64,000 nt of DNA from Bradyrhizobium sp. 200 (GTDB lineage Bacteria; Pseudomonadota; Alphaproteobacteria; Rhizobiales; Xanthobacteraceae): NCBI RefSeq assembly GCF_023100945.1, contig NZ_CP064689.1:6926001-6990000 (forward strand). Direction: 5' to 3'. Position numbers and translations under genes: made by a program. How positions within the stretch are numbered: position 1 is the stretch's first letter; each line of letters begins with the position of its first letter. Below are positions 16,668 through 25,285 of this stretch, piece after piece. The notes beneath the pieces are model-generated. The model was not told the DNA's origin and did no database searches. It worked only from the letters and a program-made list of their open reading frames with translations.

Positions 16668-17849
16668 TCAAGCATTCAGCAGATCGAGGATATATCTTAC
16701 CGCGAGCTCCGTTGTTGGAATGATGAGGTCGTCGGAGGCTCCGAATGTCGGCGTATGAACATACGACTCGTTGCCTGGTGCTTGGCTCCCGAACCAGAAA
16801 TAGATTGATGGCACGCACGCCGCGTAGAAGCCGAAGTCGTCGGCGCCTCCTATCCGCGTCGTTTCGATAAAGGCGTCGCGACCGACTGTGTCGTGGACCA
16901 GTTGCCGGAAGCGCTTCACCATTTCAGCGTCATTGACGACAGCCGGCTCGCCCGCACGGAGGATGCATTCGGCGCCGCCACGGTGGGCTGCTGCGACGCC
17001 TTCGGCAACTTCGCGCACGCGTTGAAAGAGGACCGCCCGACGCTCCGGGCTCCGAGTCCTGATCGTGCCCTCCATCATGACTGACGGGCAGATAATGTTG
17101 GTTGCGTTGCCGCCATGGATCGTACCGACGGTAACGACCGCGCCATCATCCACAGGCATCTCGCGCGAGACCACTTTCTGTACCTCGTTGACGAAAGCGG
17201 CAGCGATAGCAATCGCATCGACGCCTTGATGCGGTGCCGCGCCATGCGCCATCTTTCCCGTGATTGTGAGCGTGAACTGATCGGCAGAGTTGGTCACCGC
17301 ACCTGCGCGGGCTCCGAACCTGCCGGCGGGAATCTGGGGACTGATGTGAAAGCCGACCGCTCGGTCTATGCCATCCAGGAGCTTCTGCTCCTTCACCGTG
17401 CGCCCGCCGAGCGGCTCGGCCTCCTCGGCCGGCTGAAAGAACACGCGCACCTTGCCTGAAAAATTGTTGCGCAACCGGTGGAAGGCGAGCGCCGTGCCGA
17501 GCGCAATCGAGCCGTGCATGTCGTGACCGCAGGCATGCATGACGCCCGCAATCTGCGAGCGATAGGGCAGATCATCGCGCGCTTCCTGTATCGGTAGAGC
17601 ATCGATGTCGCCGCGAACAGCGATAGACCGCTTTTGACCGGAGGCGACTCCTTCGATATCGACGTAAAGACCGGTATTGTGGAAAGTCTTGGCGCCGGTG
17701 ACGCCGAAGCGTTCCAGTATGCCGCGAATGCGCTCCTGTGTCTTCCATTCCGCATTGGAAAGTTCAGGTTCGCGATGCATGGCGTGGCGCAGTTCGATCA
17801 CTGCCTCGCGCTCGACATCTGACAAAAAGCTATTGCTGAGTGTGCTCAT
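16668..17849 (-). CDS. M20D-family amidohydrolase (hippurate/N-acyl amino acid hydrolase type)
   Basis: 393-residue metallo-amidohydrolase of the HipO/ILR1-like family, cleaving N-acyl or aromatic amino acid amides. Metal ligands are visible in VMHACGHDMHGSIALG (near 105-120), the Glu-Glu of FFQPAEEAEPLGGRTV (near 145) and the C-terminal HTPTFGASDD. The dimerisation lid segment GKMAHGAAPHQGVDAIAIAA is intact. Length is typical. No transporter or regulator is directly coupled; the next upstream 475 bases hold no gene. Confidence 0.93.
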   Translation of the reverse strand: MSTLSNSFLSDVEREAVIELRHAMHREPELSNAEWKTQERIRGILERFGVTGAKTFHNTGLYVDIEGVASGQKRSIAVRGDIDALPIQEARDDLPYRSQIAGVMHACGHDMHGSIALGTALAFHRLRNNFSGKVRVFFQPAEEAEPLGGRTVKEQKLLDGIDRAVGFHISPQIPAGRFGARAGAVTNSADQFTLTITGKMAHGAAPHQGVDAIAIAAAFVNEVQKVVSREMPVDDGAVVTVGTIHGGNATNIICPSVMMEGTIRTRSPERRAVLFQRVREVAEGVAAAHRGGAECILRAGEPAVVNDAEMVKRFRQLVHDTVGRDAFIETTRIGGADDFGFYAACVPSIYFWFGSQAPGNESYVHTPTFGASDDLIIPTTELAVRYILDLLNA

Positions 17850-18324
17850 TCGACCTGAACCTTTAATCCGTGCCCTCGACTAACCGCTGTCCCCGCATAA
17901 AGCTTACCCTATCACGAAGAAGAAACCGACATTACGTTTGTGGAGTTGCGCGTTCGTTTGCGCTAATTACCTCGATTGACGCAGGAATTCACCTTGAAGG
18001 TCAGCTAGTCGCCCTTTTCCTCAGTCGTACCGCCTCCTCAGATGTAAGCACGGAATCACGAGAGGCGATTCGACTGAATGGGGACAAGCTGTCGAGCCTC
18101 AGACCAAAGACTTTGGAGTGTCGGTGCCTTTTCTGCCTGCAAGATCGATTTCTGCGCATATTCTTGAATTTCTCGCGGCCGACTAATTCATTCATCGGAC
18201 CCGCAGCATTGGAGCTGGTTGGAGCGCAGATTGATTACGCCGGCTCGTTCTCGACGGCGATGTCGTGCCAGATGGTTCGAGAGCTTCGACAGACGCTTTA
18301 GAATGGCCTTTTCCGGTGGTGCTC
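17850..18324. other. Intergenic region upstream of the M20D gene
   Basis: No credible gene, repeat or hairpin is seen. Short open stretches lack ribosome-binding sites and family motifs. It should hold the M20D promoter. Confidence 0.5.
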
Positions 18325-18510
18325 GTTCGAGCCGCGGGGATGCCTCGGCCGGCCCCCTCATTGAGTGATCGAGTTCGATCGAATAGAGCCGCCGTCAGGA
18401 AGCTGGTTTCCCTCAAATCGGCTCGGGGTGACATTTTAAGACCGGATCGGAAAGTGCTGGTGGCGCCCCCCTCCTACACTGTGCCATCTCGTTGATTGTC
18501 ACCTGTACAA
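18325..18510 (-). pseudogene. Remnant of a second capA-like gene (C-terminal region)
   Basis: Sequence from about 18328 to 18508 aligns by eye with 23770-23970 in the CapA gene on the same strand: shared blocks include GCCGCGGG, GATCGAGYTCGATCG, TAGAGCCGC, GAAGCTGGTT, CTCAAATCGGCT and the CATCTC…TGTCACCT end. The frame is broken by small insertions and deletions. It is probably a decayed duplicate rather than a functional gene. Confidence 0.6.
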
Positions 18511-18530
18511 TCTTCCGGTACATATAGGAG

Positions 18531-18707
18531 ATGGCCATGCAGGTGCCCGACCGTCGGCGGCGCCCGGCCGTAGCGGGTCACTCAACAGGTGCTGCGGCAC
18601 GATTAGCCGCGCTGGCGCGCGTTGCTCATCCTCGAGAACTTGATGGGCTCGTCACCCTCCTACACTTTGTGGACGACGGCGCCTCTATCCTCGATCGGTT
18701 CACATGA
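18531..18707 (+). CDS. Possible small protein, unknown
   Basis: A 58-codon open frame (start MAMQVPDRRRRPAVAGHS, end DDGASILDRFT) follows TATAGGAG, a good ribosome-binding site for the second ATG at 18537. It is Arg- and Ala-rich at the N-terminus and has no recognised domain. It starts just after the capA-like remnant and ends close to the porin terminator, so it may be a chance reading or the debris of a mobile element. Confidence 0.3.
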   Translation: MAMQVPDRRRRPAVAGHSTGAAARLAALARVAHPRELDGLVTLLHFVDDGASILDRFT

Positions 18708-18755
18708 TGGGGCAATTGGGCGCACCGAGATTGATCCTGGCTTCACGCAAAAGCA

Positions 18756-18785
18756 AACTCCCCGGCCGTTTCCCGCCGGGGAGTT
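18756..18785 (-). terminator. Terminator of the porin gene
   Basis: Perfect 11-base-pair stem AACTCCCCGGC/GCCGGGGAGTT with an eight-base loop, 31 bases beyond the porin stop. On the minus strand it is followed by TTTGCTTTTGCG, reasonably T-rich. Confidence 0.85.
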
Positions 18786-18815
18786 GTTCGACCGCTTCGG
18801 TTCAGGCGTTCAGAA

Positions 18816-20330
18816 TTACCAACTGCGCTGAGCTCGGATCAGCAGGCTAACCGCGTTCTGGTCCTTCAGCTCATAGGCGGCGCCCGGCTTGGCAATACTG
18901 GCCTGCGTCGGCAACGCCACCGTGCTTCCAGCCGCGTACTTCTGATCGAGCATCGTGTAAGCCAGATCGGCCGAGAAGGTCAGGCCCTTGACCGGGCTCC
19001 AGCGAGTAACCGTACCAACAACCGAGTAGTTGAAGTCGGGATTGCAGCCGGCAACGCCGCTCGAGAGCGCGAGGCCCGCGACGACGGCGCCGCAGATGTA
19101 CCCCTTGGCTGTGTTGTTGTACCGCACTGCAGCCCACCCACCGTAGATCGAGGTGCTCCAGCGGGGATCCCAGTTGTGGTTGTAGGCACCGTTGAAGCCA
19201 TAAGTCGTAGTCAATTCCTGGCCAGCACCTGTCACGAATACAGAGTCAGAGAGGCCAGCAAGGCCGACACTCTGGTAAGCACCCGCCAAGCCAGTACCAC
19301 CGTACATTGCGTAGGTGCTCGACGTATATTGCTGAAAGTTGTAACGGCTTGCACCGTTCGTATACACGCCCTGGACGTTAATGCTGTCACCCGGGCCCGT
19401 CGGGATGTTCTTGATTGACAAGGCCAGCTGACCAGCCCAGCCCCACTTGTTGTCCGGGTGGCCAGTGAGTTCGGTAGCACCGTAATAAGCAGCCTGGTTG
19501 TTGTGCGCGGCGACCGATGCCTGGAAGAGACCCCAAGCCTGTTCAACACGAAGCATGGCGACGAGATCCGGAGCTCGCGAGCCGCCGATGTCGTTCGCAC
19601 CGTACGCGCCGGTGGCGAGACCTGCGGCTGTCGCGCCGCTCACGTTCCAGATATTAGTCGTGTCGTGGAGAACTTGATCCTCGGCCGAGAAGGACGCCGA
19701 GATGCCCTCACCGAAGTTCGCGGTATAGGTGAACTGGTTCACGGGATCCCAGCCGCCACCCCCTGGCAATCCGTCGAAATTGTTCCCCGGATAGTTCGAC
19801 CAAGGCGCGGAGAACTGCGACTGCGCCTTTCCGAAAGTGAACCCAGCAAACTGCATAAAGGCGTAGTAGACGCCGAGCGACCCGCCCGCGATGCCGTCAC
19901 CAGAGTAGGCGGTAGCACCACCGCCTCCGCCAGCGCCGCCACCGGTGTAGCTACCCGACGTCCACGTGAAGACACCCTCGAAGAAGGTGCGCAGCACACC
20001 GTACTCGGTCGCCGTGCGGGTATCGATGCTGAGGTCCTCGCGAGAACGCGTGGTGTAATAATTGCTCAGGCGATTGTTGGCCCCGCCCACACCGTTCACT
20101 CGGCCTGTCGAGTAAATTGAATTGGTGTTCAGCGCCAAATCGGCCCGCAGGTACCCGCCCAGCTTGATGCACGTATCGGCGCCCGGGATGTAGTAGAACC
20201 CTGCTCCATACAACGAGCAGATTTTAACATACTCGACCGCCTTCGCCTTGACGGGAAGATCGGCTGCTTGTGCCCCGGCGCCCGCGAACAGTGCCGCAGA
20301 AGCAAGGATAAGACTCTTCAACAGTTTCAT
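18816..20330 (-). CDS. Outer-membrane porin (porin_2 family)
   Basis: 504-residue beta-barrel porin for passive diffusion of small solutes. A Sec signal peptide (MKLLKSLILASAALFAGAG, cleavage near AQA-ADLP) is followed by the hallmark block VKICSLYGAGFYYIPGADT with two cysteines and CIKLGGYLRADL, typical of Bradyrhizobium and related porins. Glycine- and aromatic-rich strands continue to the C-terminal aromatic residue (IRAQRSW) needed for barrel assembly. A Gly-rich insertion near residues 130-145 is probably a surface loop. It is monocistronic with its own terminator. Confidence 0.95.
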   Translation of the reverse strand: MKLLKSLILASAALFAGAGAQAADLPVKAKAVEYVKICSLYGAGFYYIPGADTCIKLGGYLRADLALNTNSIYSTGRVNGVGGANNRLSNYYTTRSREDLSIDTRTATEYGVLRTFFEGVFTWTSGSYTGGGAGGGGGATAYSGDGIAGGSLGVYYAFMQFAGFTFGKAQSQFSAPWSNYPGNNFDGLPGGGGWDPVNQFTYTANFGEGISASFSAEDQVLHDTTNIWNVSGATAAGLATGAYGANDIGGSRAPDLVAMLRVEQAWGLFQASVAAHNNQAAYYGATELTGHPDNKWGWAGQLALSIKNIPTGPGDSINVQGVYTNGASRYNFQQYTSSTYAMYGGTGLAGAYQSVGLAGLSDSVFVTGAGQELTTTYGFNGAYNHNWDPRWSTSIYGGWAAVRYNNTAKGYICGAVVAGLALSSGVAGCNPDFNYSVVGTVTRWSPVKGLTFSADLAYTMLDQKYAAGSTVALPTQASIAKPGAAYELKDQNAVSLLIRAQRSW

Positions 20331-20808
20331 CGATGAACCTCCAAGTTGGAAACGTCGTTTCCGTCCTTCTAAAGATCCGCCGCTCCGGGCCCGACGGGCG
20401 GGTGCGGGACGGAACGACTTCGAGGCGCCCCCTCTCCGTCGACAAAGGTGTAGTTACGTCCTTCAATTGCTGCAATCAATTAATTTAATCAATCCATTTT
20501 TTCTATCCCAGCCGTTGCATTTCAGCAACACTAGGGGGCGGAACCCAAAGTTTGACGGATCTACAAAACAAAAGAACCTCCGGGGGGCATCCCGGAGGTT
20601 CTGCTTGGAGGTTTTAGCACGACCGCCGGCTTGGACAGTCGGCCGTTAGTAGCACTAAGTAATTGTATTAGTCAATTTATTTCTTACATATCCCTCATGC
20701 CTTTATGCAGACTTCCGCTGCCGGCCGAAGACCGGTAGGCATCTGCAGCAATGAGGGGTCACGGGTGCTCGGCGTTCGACACAGTGAGCTTTGCCGGAAA
20801 GAACTAAC
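20331..20808. other. Divergent region between porin and MarR genes, with a hairpin
   Basis: No gene is seen. A perfect 12-base-pair stem at 20573-20602 (AGAACCTCCGGG/CCCGGAGGTTCT) with a six-base loop resembles a terminator, yet no gene ends nearby, so it may mark a lost neighbour such as a tandem porin. Porin and MarR promoters should be on either side. Confidence 0.6.
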
Positions 20809-21291
20809 ATGGCCGAAAAAGAACAATTCGATAGAGCCGTCAGGGATTTCATCTGGAATATCGTCGAGATCCATTCTCAACTTGAAGAAATACACAAAGG
20901 TTGGGCTGAGATGTTAGGAATAACCCAACCACAATGGTTGATCCTGATGGCTATCGACGAACTCGATGACGGTCGCGGTGTTTCGGGAATAGCGGTTGCA
21001 AATAAACTGCGTATCCATCCGGCCTTCGTTACCAACCAAACGAAGAGGCTGGAATCGATGGAGCTCCTGGCCCGCGAACCATCGCCTGATGACGCAAGGT
21101 TCATCCAGATGTCTTTGACTAACAAGGCGCGGGACGAAATCACGAAGCTCTCAATCAAGAGGCAAGCCTTGAACTCGACAATGTTCGAGGGGCTAGACGA
21201 TGCCTCCCTTGACTATCTCAATAAGCGACTGACCTCGATCGCCAAGAATAGTCGGTTGGCGTCCCAAAAATTAAGTATAGGCATATTGTAA
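20809..21291 (+). CDS. MarR-family transcriptional regulator
   Basis: 160-residue winged-helix regulator. The recognition region ITQPQWLILMAIDEL…VSGIAVANKLRIHPAFVTNQTKRLESMELLAREPSPDDAR (about residues 40-95) is the MarR helix-turn-helix and wing. ATG 20809 after GGAAAG is preferred to 20791. MarR proteins respond to small aromatic or stress ligands; the divergent porin is a plausible target. No operon partner is seen. Confidence 0.88.
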   Translation: MAEKEQFDRAVRDFIWNIVEIHSQLEEIHKGWAEMLGITQPQWLILMAIDELDDGRGVSGIAVANKLRIHPAFVTNQTKRLESMELLAREPSPDDARFIQMSLTNKARDEITKLSIKRQALNSTMFEGLDDASLDYLNKRLTSIAKNSRLASQKLSIGIL

Positions 21292-21455
21292 TCCGAAGCG
21301 ACGCATGCTGGGCTCGCCGGTAGAGCCCTGATTAGCGCTTCGCAACTTCGCAAGTGGGCTTGCGAAACAGCTGCACGGTCCCACTGGCTAAGACGGCTGC
21401 AGTATCGTCAGCATACACGTGTTGATATCGCCCCCTTCCACAAGGGTTACGGGGG

Positions 21456-22499
21456 TCACTTACGCGCGAGCTGTTGCTCTAGCCATCTGAAGATGCAATC
21501 GTCCGAAGTCACGAAGTTTTCGACCTCCCCCTCGGGAGTCCTGATCATCCGCGGTATGACCAACTCGATACCAATGGTCGCCGCCATGCAATCAGCCTGT
21601 AGTTTGATCGCCTCCGACACGCTGACGATGCCCCGCCCACCGGCGACCACAAGAACGGGGCACCTCAACCGCCGTATGAGCTGTGAGCGACGCACCGACG
21701 CTAAGCCCTCGTCCACTACATCTGCAGCTTTCGTTATCCAGCTGACAGATGCCAGAATTCGTGTCCAATTCCAAAGTCCGCCGTCGCAAACCGCCGCAGC
21801 AACGCGGCGATCAGAGGCAGCGAAATCAGTAGCTAGAACCGCCGAGAATCCTTCACCATAGACGCCGATCCGAGTGCCGTCGACGTCGGACCGAGCAGAC
21901 AGGTAATCCAGACAGCAAGACAACACGATGTCCGACGGGCTACGCGAGCAATTCGATATATCATCGTGAGAGATAACGAGAAGCGATATGCCCCGCCCAA
22001 ACACCACCGGCAGGAGCCTTCCCAATAGCGTCGTTCCTGATTCTTGTTCTCCGCTGATGCAAATGACTGCTGGGGCGCATAGATCGGGACTACCGGCCGG
22101 CAAGTAGTAGGCCAGAAATTCGGTTTGATCGCAGCACTCAATCTGTACCCGCTCTACCTTCTGCTCCAGAGATAATTCGAACCTCTGAATGCCCGCCTCA
22201 AGTCTGGCTGAAGCGTCTGCACTTTGTTGATCATCTTCATCAACTAGTCGCCGAGCCACTTCAAAGGCAGTTAGCGCACAAAGCCAAGCCTCGATTGCCT
22301 CATGTAAGGCCCCGCTTCTGATATTCCGGTCACCAAGAACACCGTGCTCGTCCCCGATACCCGTCCATCTTGCGACCCAGTTCTGCCGATCTGCGGCTCC
22401 TGATCTGTCCTCGAAAGTTAGATTGTCTAGAAACGCCGCAGCGGCTCGCCTTGCGGACGAAAGATCGCCCCTTACCTGAGGCCAAGCAGCATACTCCAT
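21456..22499 (-). CDS. Alpha/beta-hydrolase-fold protein with a degenerate nucleophile elbow
   Basis: 347 residues. It has an N-terminal helical region and an alpha/beta-hydrolase core from about 140 (APAVICISGEQESGTTLLG), resembling FrsA or 2,6-dihydroxypseudooxynicotine-hydrolase-like proteins. At the nucleophile elbow the sequence is IGVYGEGFSAVLA (211-223): the position of the catalytic Ser in GxSxG is Gly217. A late CPVLVVAGGRGIVSV strand and SEAIKLQ follow as expected for the Asp/His part. If correctly aligned the enzyme may be inactive or use another mechanism. It is a single gene, flanked by IS debris upstream. Confidence 0.7.
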   Translation of the reverse strand: MEYAAWPQVRGDLSSARRAAAAFLDNLTFEDRSGAADRQNWVARWTGIGDEHGVLGDRNIRSGALHEAIEAWLCALTAFEVARRLVDEDDQQSADASARLEAGIQRFELSLEQKVERVQIECCDQTEFLAYYLPAGSPDLCAPAVICISGEQESGTTLLGRLLPVVFGRGISLLVISHDDISNCSRSPSDIVLSCCLDYLSARSDVDGTRIGVYGEGFSAVLATDFAASDRRVAAAVCDGGLWNWTRILASVSWITKAADVVDEGLASVRRSQLIRRLRCPVLVVAGGRGIVSVSEAIKLQADCMAATIGIELVIPRMIRTPEGEVENFVTSDDCIFRWLEQQLARK

Positions 22500-22858
22500 G
22501 ATTCGCCCTCTCGGTGCTGATGTCCATGCTCGGCTCGGGATCTGGCCGAGATACTAGGAGCGGCTTCCAGTCCATCGGCAAAGCTTTTGGGTCACAGATT
22601 TCGGCATCTATCTCGATTTTTGACGAAAATATTACGGGCCCGAAGTTGAAATTCCCCGATCTAGGCGGGCGTACTCCGAAATTCTGCAGCTGATCCACAC
22701 AACTTGCAGCTTTTCGCGCAGATCGAGCGCCCGTGGTGATCCCGGCAAACGTCGTCCCATATCTGTGCCCCTGTTCCGATCAACTGTCGCCACCGTTTGA
22801 GACGACGCAGCCTTTGGCGTCGGCTCCGGCGGCCACCTGGTGGAGGCGCCGGAGGTTC
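22500..22858. other. Intergenic stretch before the eroded IS21 copy
   Basis: No credible coding sequence, repeat or hairpin is recognised. Confidence 0.45.
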
Positions 22859-23590
22859 ATGCCGGCGGAGAGGACCAGCGTGCGGAAGTACAAGAGACCT
22901 TGCGCCTCAAGCTCGGCCCGAGATTTGTCGCAAGAGACGATAGCTCGAGCCTTGGGACTCCCCGACTCCGAGGCCTTTGCCGAAACCGAAACCGCGTGCG
23001 AGGTCGAGGCCATGACCGACGCCGACTGGTTCGGTTCTTGCGCTCGACTGAGAAGCCCCTCACATCGCCATTTCCGAAATCTGCGCCGACTGCGCGCTTT
23101 GCCCCTCCTTCACTAGATCGTCATCGAAGACGTCGATTACCGCGCCGTCGTGCCTCGATCGCGGAGTCTTCCATAAGCTCGACGGGCCATCTGAATCGGC
23201 CCACCCGACGATCACTGGCTCAATGGGCGTCGGCAACGGCTAGCTCGTTTCAGGCCTTAGGCCAGAAGGGCTGTCAACACGCCCCCTCCGTTACTATCAG
23301 CGTGTCCCCCAGCTCTTCGGTGATCTTCAATTGGCGCCGGCAATGACCGCCAGGGAGGCTCTTCCTCGCGGGGACGGCGCCGAGCGGCCGCTCCTCGACT
23401 GAGGTCTGGGCCGCTCACCGCCGAAGCGGGCCGTGATCTGCTTCAAAGCACGTCACCAGGCAGTTGCGAGTAGATGAATGGCAAGAGGTGATCAACACTT
23501 CCCTTTAGGCTAACCACACTCCAACGCCGTCCTGGACAACCTCGGCCACAAGGCCCAGTGCATCGAGCTTACCGGCCGCCTGTATCCGAA
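22859..23590 (+). mobile_element. Eroded IS21-family copy (istA start joined to istB remnant)
   Basis: From 22859 the reading MPAERTSVRK…LSQETIARALGL is an istA N-terminus with frameshifts. From about 23030 the DNA corresponds to istB: EDVDYRA-like, TGSMGVGNG-like (Walker A region), a TRQLRVDEWQEVIN segment matching SQLPVDEWHEVI, and a final IELTG-like end near 23575. Most of istA is missing, and stops and frameshifts are frequent. It diverges from the 8.8-14.7 kb IS21, so it is an older, independent insertion. Confidence 0.75.
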
Positions 23591-23656
23591 CCCATCGGTG
23601 CTAACTCTACTCTCGTCCCACCGAAGTGAGCGCAGCCCCGAGTAACCGGTCTGAGA

Positions 23657-25048
23657 TTATCGGGGCGAGTTGGCCCGCACAGTGATAACTCCGACGTTAT
23701 CCACAATGGCGATCTGGGTACCGAACGGCTTCGAGAGCTTCTGTAGACGCTCCAGAGTGGCTCTCGCCTGCGGCGCAGGGGCGCGCCGCGGGACTCCCCG
23801 GTTGGCAAGCCTCTTGGAGCGATCGAGCTCGATCGGGTAGAGCCGCAATTCAGAAAGCTGGTTCTGCTCAAATCGGCTGGCCGCGATTAGGCTCTCATAG
23901 AAGACTGGATCTGAAAATCCGGGATCCGTTTCGTATCCTCTTGTCATCTCATTTGCTGTCACCTCAGCGTCCGTGTCGGTTTGTGGGTCCTTATCGTAAA
24001 CAGCATACATGTCAGCCCCCACCGGCGTCCGGAGGTCGTCGATAATGAAATTGCCCAAGCCATAAAGGATCGGCCGGCCCTTGTAGATTTCGATGCCTCG
24101 CAACTGATGCGGCCCATGACCAACATATGCGTCCGCACCGGCGTCGATCAGTCCATGCGCAAACGATTGTTCGTAATCAGGCGGCTCCTGACACCAATTC
24201 CCCGGCTGGTGACCATGATTCGTAACGATGCAGAAGTCGGAGAATTGCTTGCCCTGACGAACGTTTCGCAGGATCTTGGCAAGATCGCGCGGATCGGCTT
24301 CGTAGCTGTAGCTGGTCGTGTCGCCTGTCTTGTATGTCACTCCAGAGAGCACCACCCTGTTGGGATCCTCCCTGTTGGACTTGAAGCCTGGCAACGCATT
24401 GCGTATCCGCCTTAAGCTCTCCAGCATCTCCGGCAGAACAACGGTGGTTTTCGCCAAACGAAGTGTGTTTACTCCCGCTCTGCCTGGAGCCTCGCCGGCC
24501 GGATCTGCGGCGCGAGATAGCGGCGTGAACGATGAAGCAAACGACACCAACCCGACGCGACCGCGTGGCGTCTCTAAAAAGCGAGCGGCGCCTGCTTGCG
24601 CGAGACTCTCGCCCGCACCTGCATGCACGATTCCGCTCTGATCGAGCGCCTCGCTCGTCTCGCGCATCCCTTCAACGCCCCAGTCAAGGGCATGGTTGTT
24701 CGCACGACCCAGGATATTGAATCCCATCGCCTTCAAATCGGGGCCGAGCTCCGGCAGGCTCACGTGATACGCACCGCCATACTCAGCCTGCGGACTTCCC
24801 TTGAACGATCGGATATCGAAGATGTTCGTTTCCATGTTGCCGAACGTGACATCAGCATTCTGGAGAATTTTGACAACAGCGGCGAAGCCTGCTCCCTGAT
24901 ATTTCGTCAGCGGCCGTGTGACGATGAGGTCGCCGACTGCTACCATCGTGAACCCATCCGCGACACTCGTCTCAATCGAAGCGACGGGATCGTAACCATC
25001 ATCCTGGTTGGCCAGAGATGATCCGTTCTCGTGTGAATGGGATTCCAT
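23657..25048 (-). CDS. CapA-family protein (metallophosphatase-like)
   Basis: 463 residues of the CapA/PgsA family, a calcineurin-like fold known from poly-gamma-glutamate synthesis but widespread with unknown substrates. Metal-site motifs are visible: MVAVGDLIVTRPL, FGNMETNIFD, GRANNHALDWGVEGM, CIVTNHGHQPGNW and VGHGPHQLRGIEIY, then LYGLGNFI. No signal peptide or membrane anchor is seen, unlike true capsule CapA. ATG 25048 is chosen because GGAG precedes it at correct spacing; ATGs at 25060 and 25066 are in frame. It lies downstream of the orphan binding protein in the same direction, so a hydrolase role on an imported peptide or amide is conceivable. Confidence 0.85.
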   Translation of the reverse strand: MESHSHENGSSLANQDDGYDPVASIETSVADGFTMVAVGDLIVTRPLTKYQGAGFAAVVKILQNADVTFGNMETNIFDIRSFKGSPQAEYGGAYHVSLPELGPDLKAMGFNILGRANNHALDWGVEGMRETSEALDQSGIVHAGAGESLAQAGAARFLETPRGRVGLVSFASSFTPLSRAADPAGEAPGRAGVNTLRLAKTTVVLPEMLESLRRIRNALPGFKSNREDPNRVVLSGVTYKTGDTTSYSYEADPRDLAKILRNVRQGKQFSDFCIVTNHGHQPGNWCQEPPDYEQSFAHGLIDAGADAYVGHGPHQLRGIEIYKGRPILYGLGNFIIDDLRTPVGADMYAVYDKDPQTDTDAEVTANEMTRGYETDPGFSDPVFYESLIAASRFEQNQLSELRLYPIELDRSKRLANRGVPRRAPAPQARATLERLQKLSKPFGTQIAIVDNVGVITVRANSPR

Positions 25049-25081
25049 AGATTTCTCCATCGGCAACTCTCTACGGCATTT

Positions 25082-25270
25082 TTATCTTGCGGCGATGGAC
25101 ACGATCTCAGGTGCCGGTGTGGACCGTGCGGAGGTGCTATTCAGATGAAAAGATCTGTCGCCCTGCGCACGCCAGTGAGCAGCTGGTACCGCGTGGATGT
25201 CGAGCGACAGTCTGGAGAACAGGACCACGGTGATACCGATCATCCGCGAGAGTGTCCTGCGACAAAACAA
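25082..25270 (-). pseudogene. Possible remnant of a peptide ABC permease start
   Basis: A 62-codon frame beginning MFCRRTLSRMIGITVVLFSRL lies just after the binding-protein stop, exactly where the paralogous operon has its first permease gene (MAAYILHRLVWTVVVMVMV). Charge pattern and first hydrophobic helix are compatible, but it then loses hydrophobicity. It may be the stub of a deleted permease or a chance reading. Confidence 0.35.
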
Positions 25271-25285
25271 GTGGCCCTTCCGCCG

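Noticed and set aside
19458..20120. Plus-strand open frame of 220 codons
   Set aside because: Antisense to the porin gene; low-complexity charged composition.
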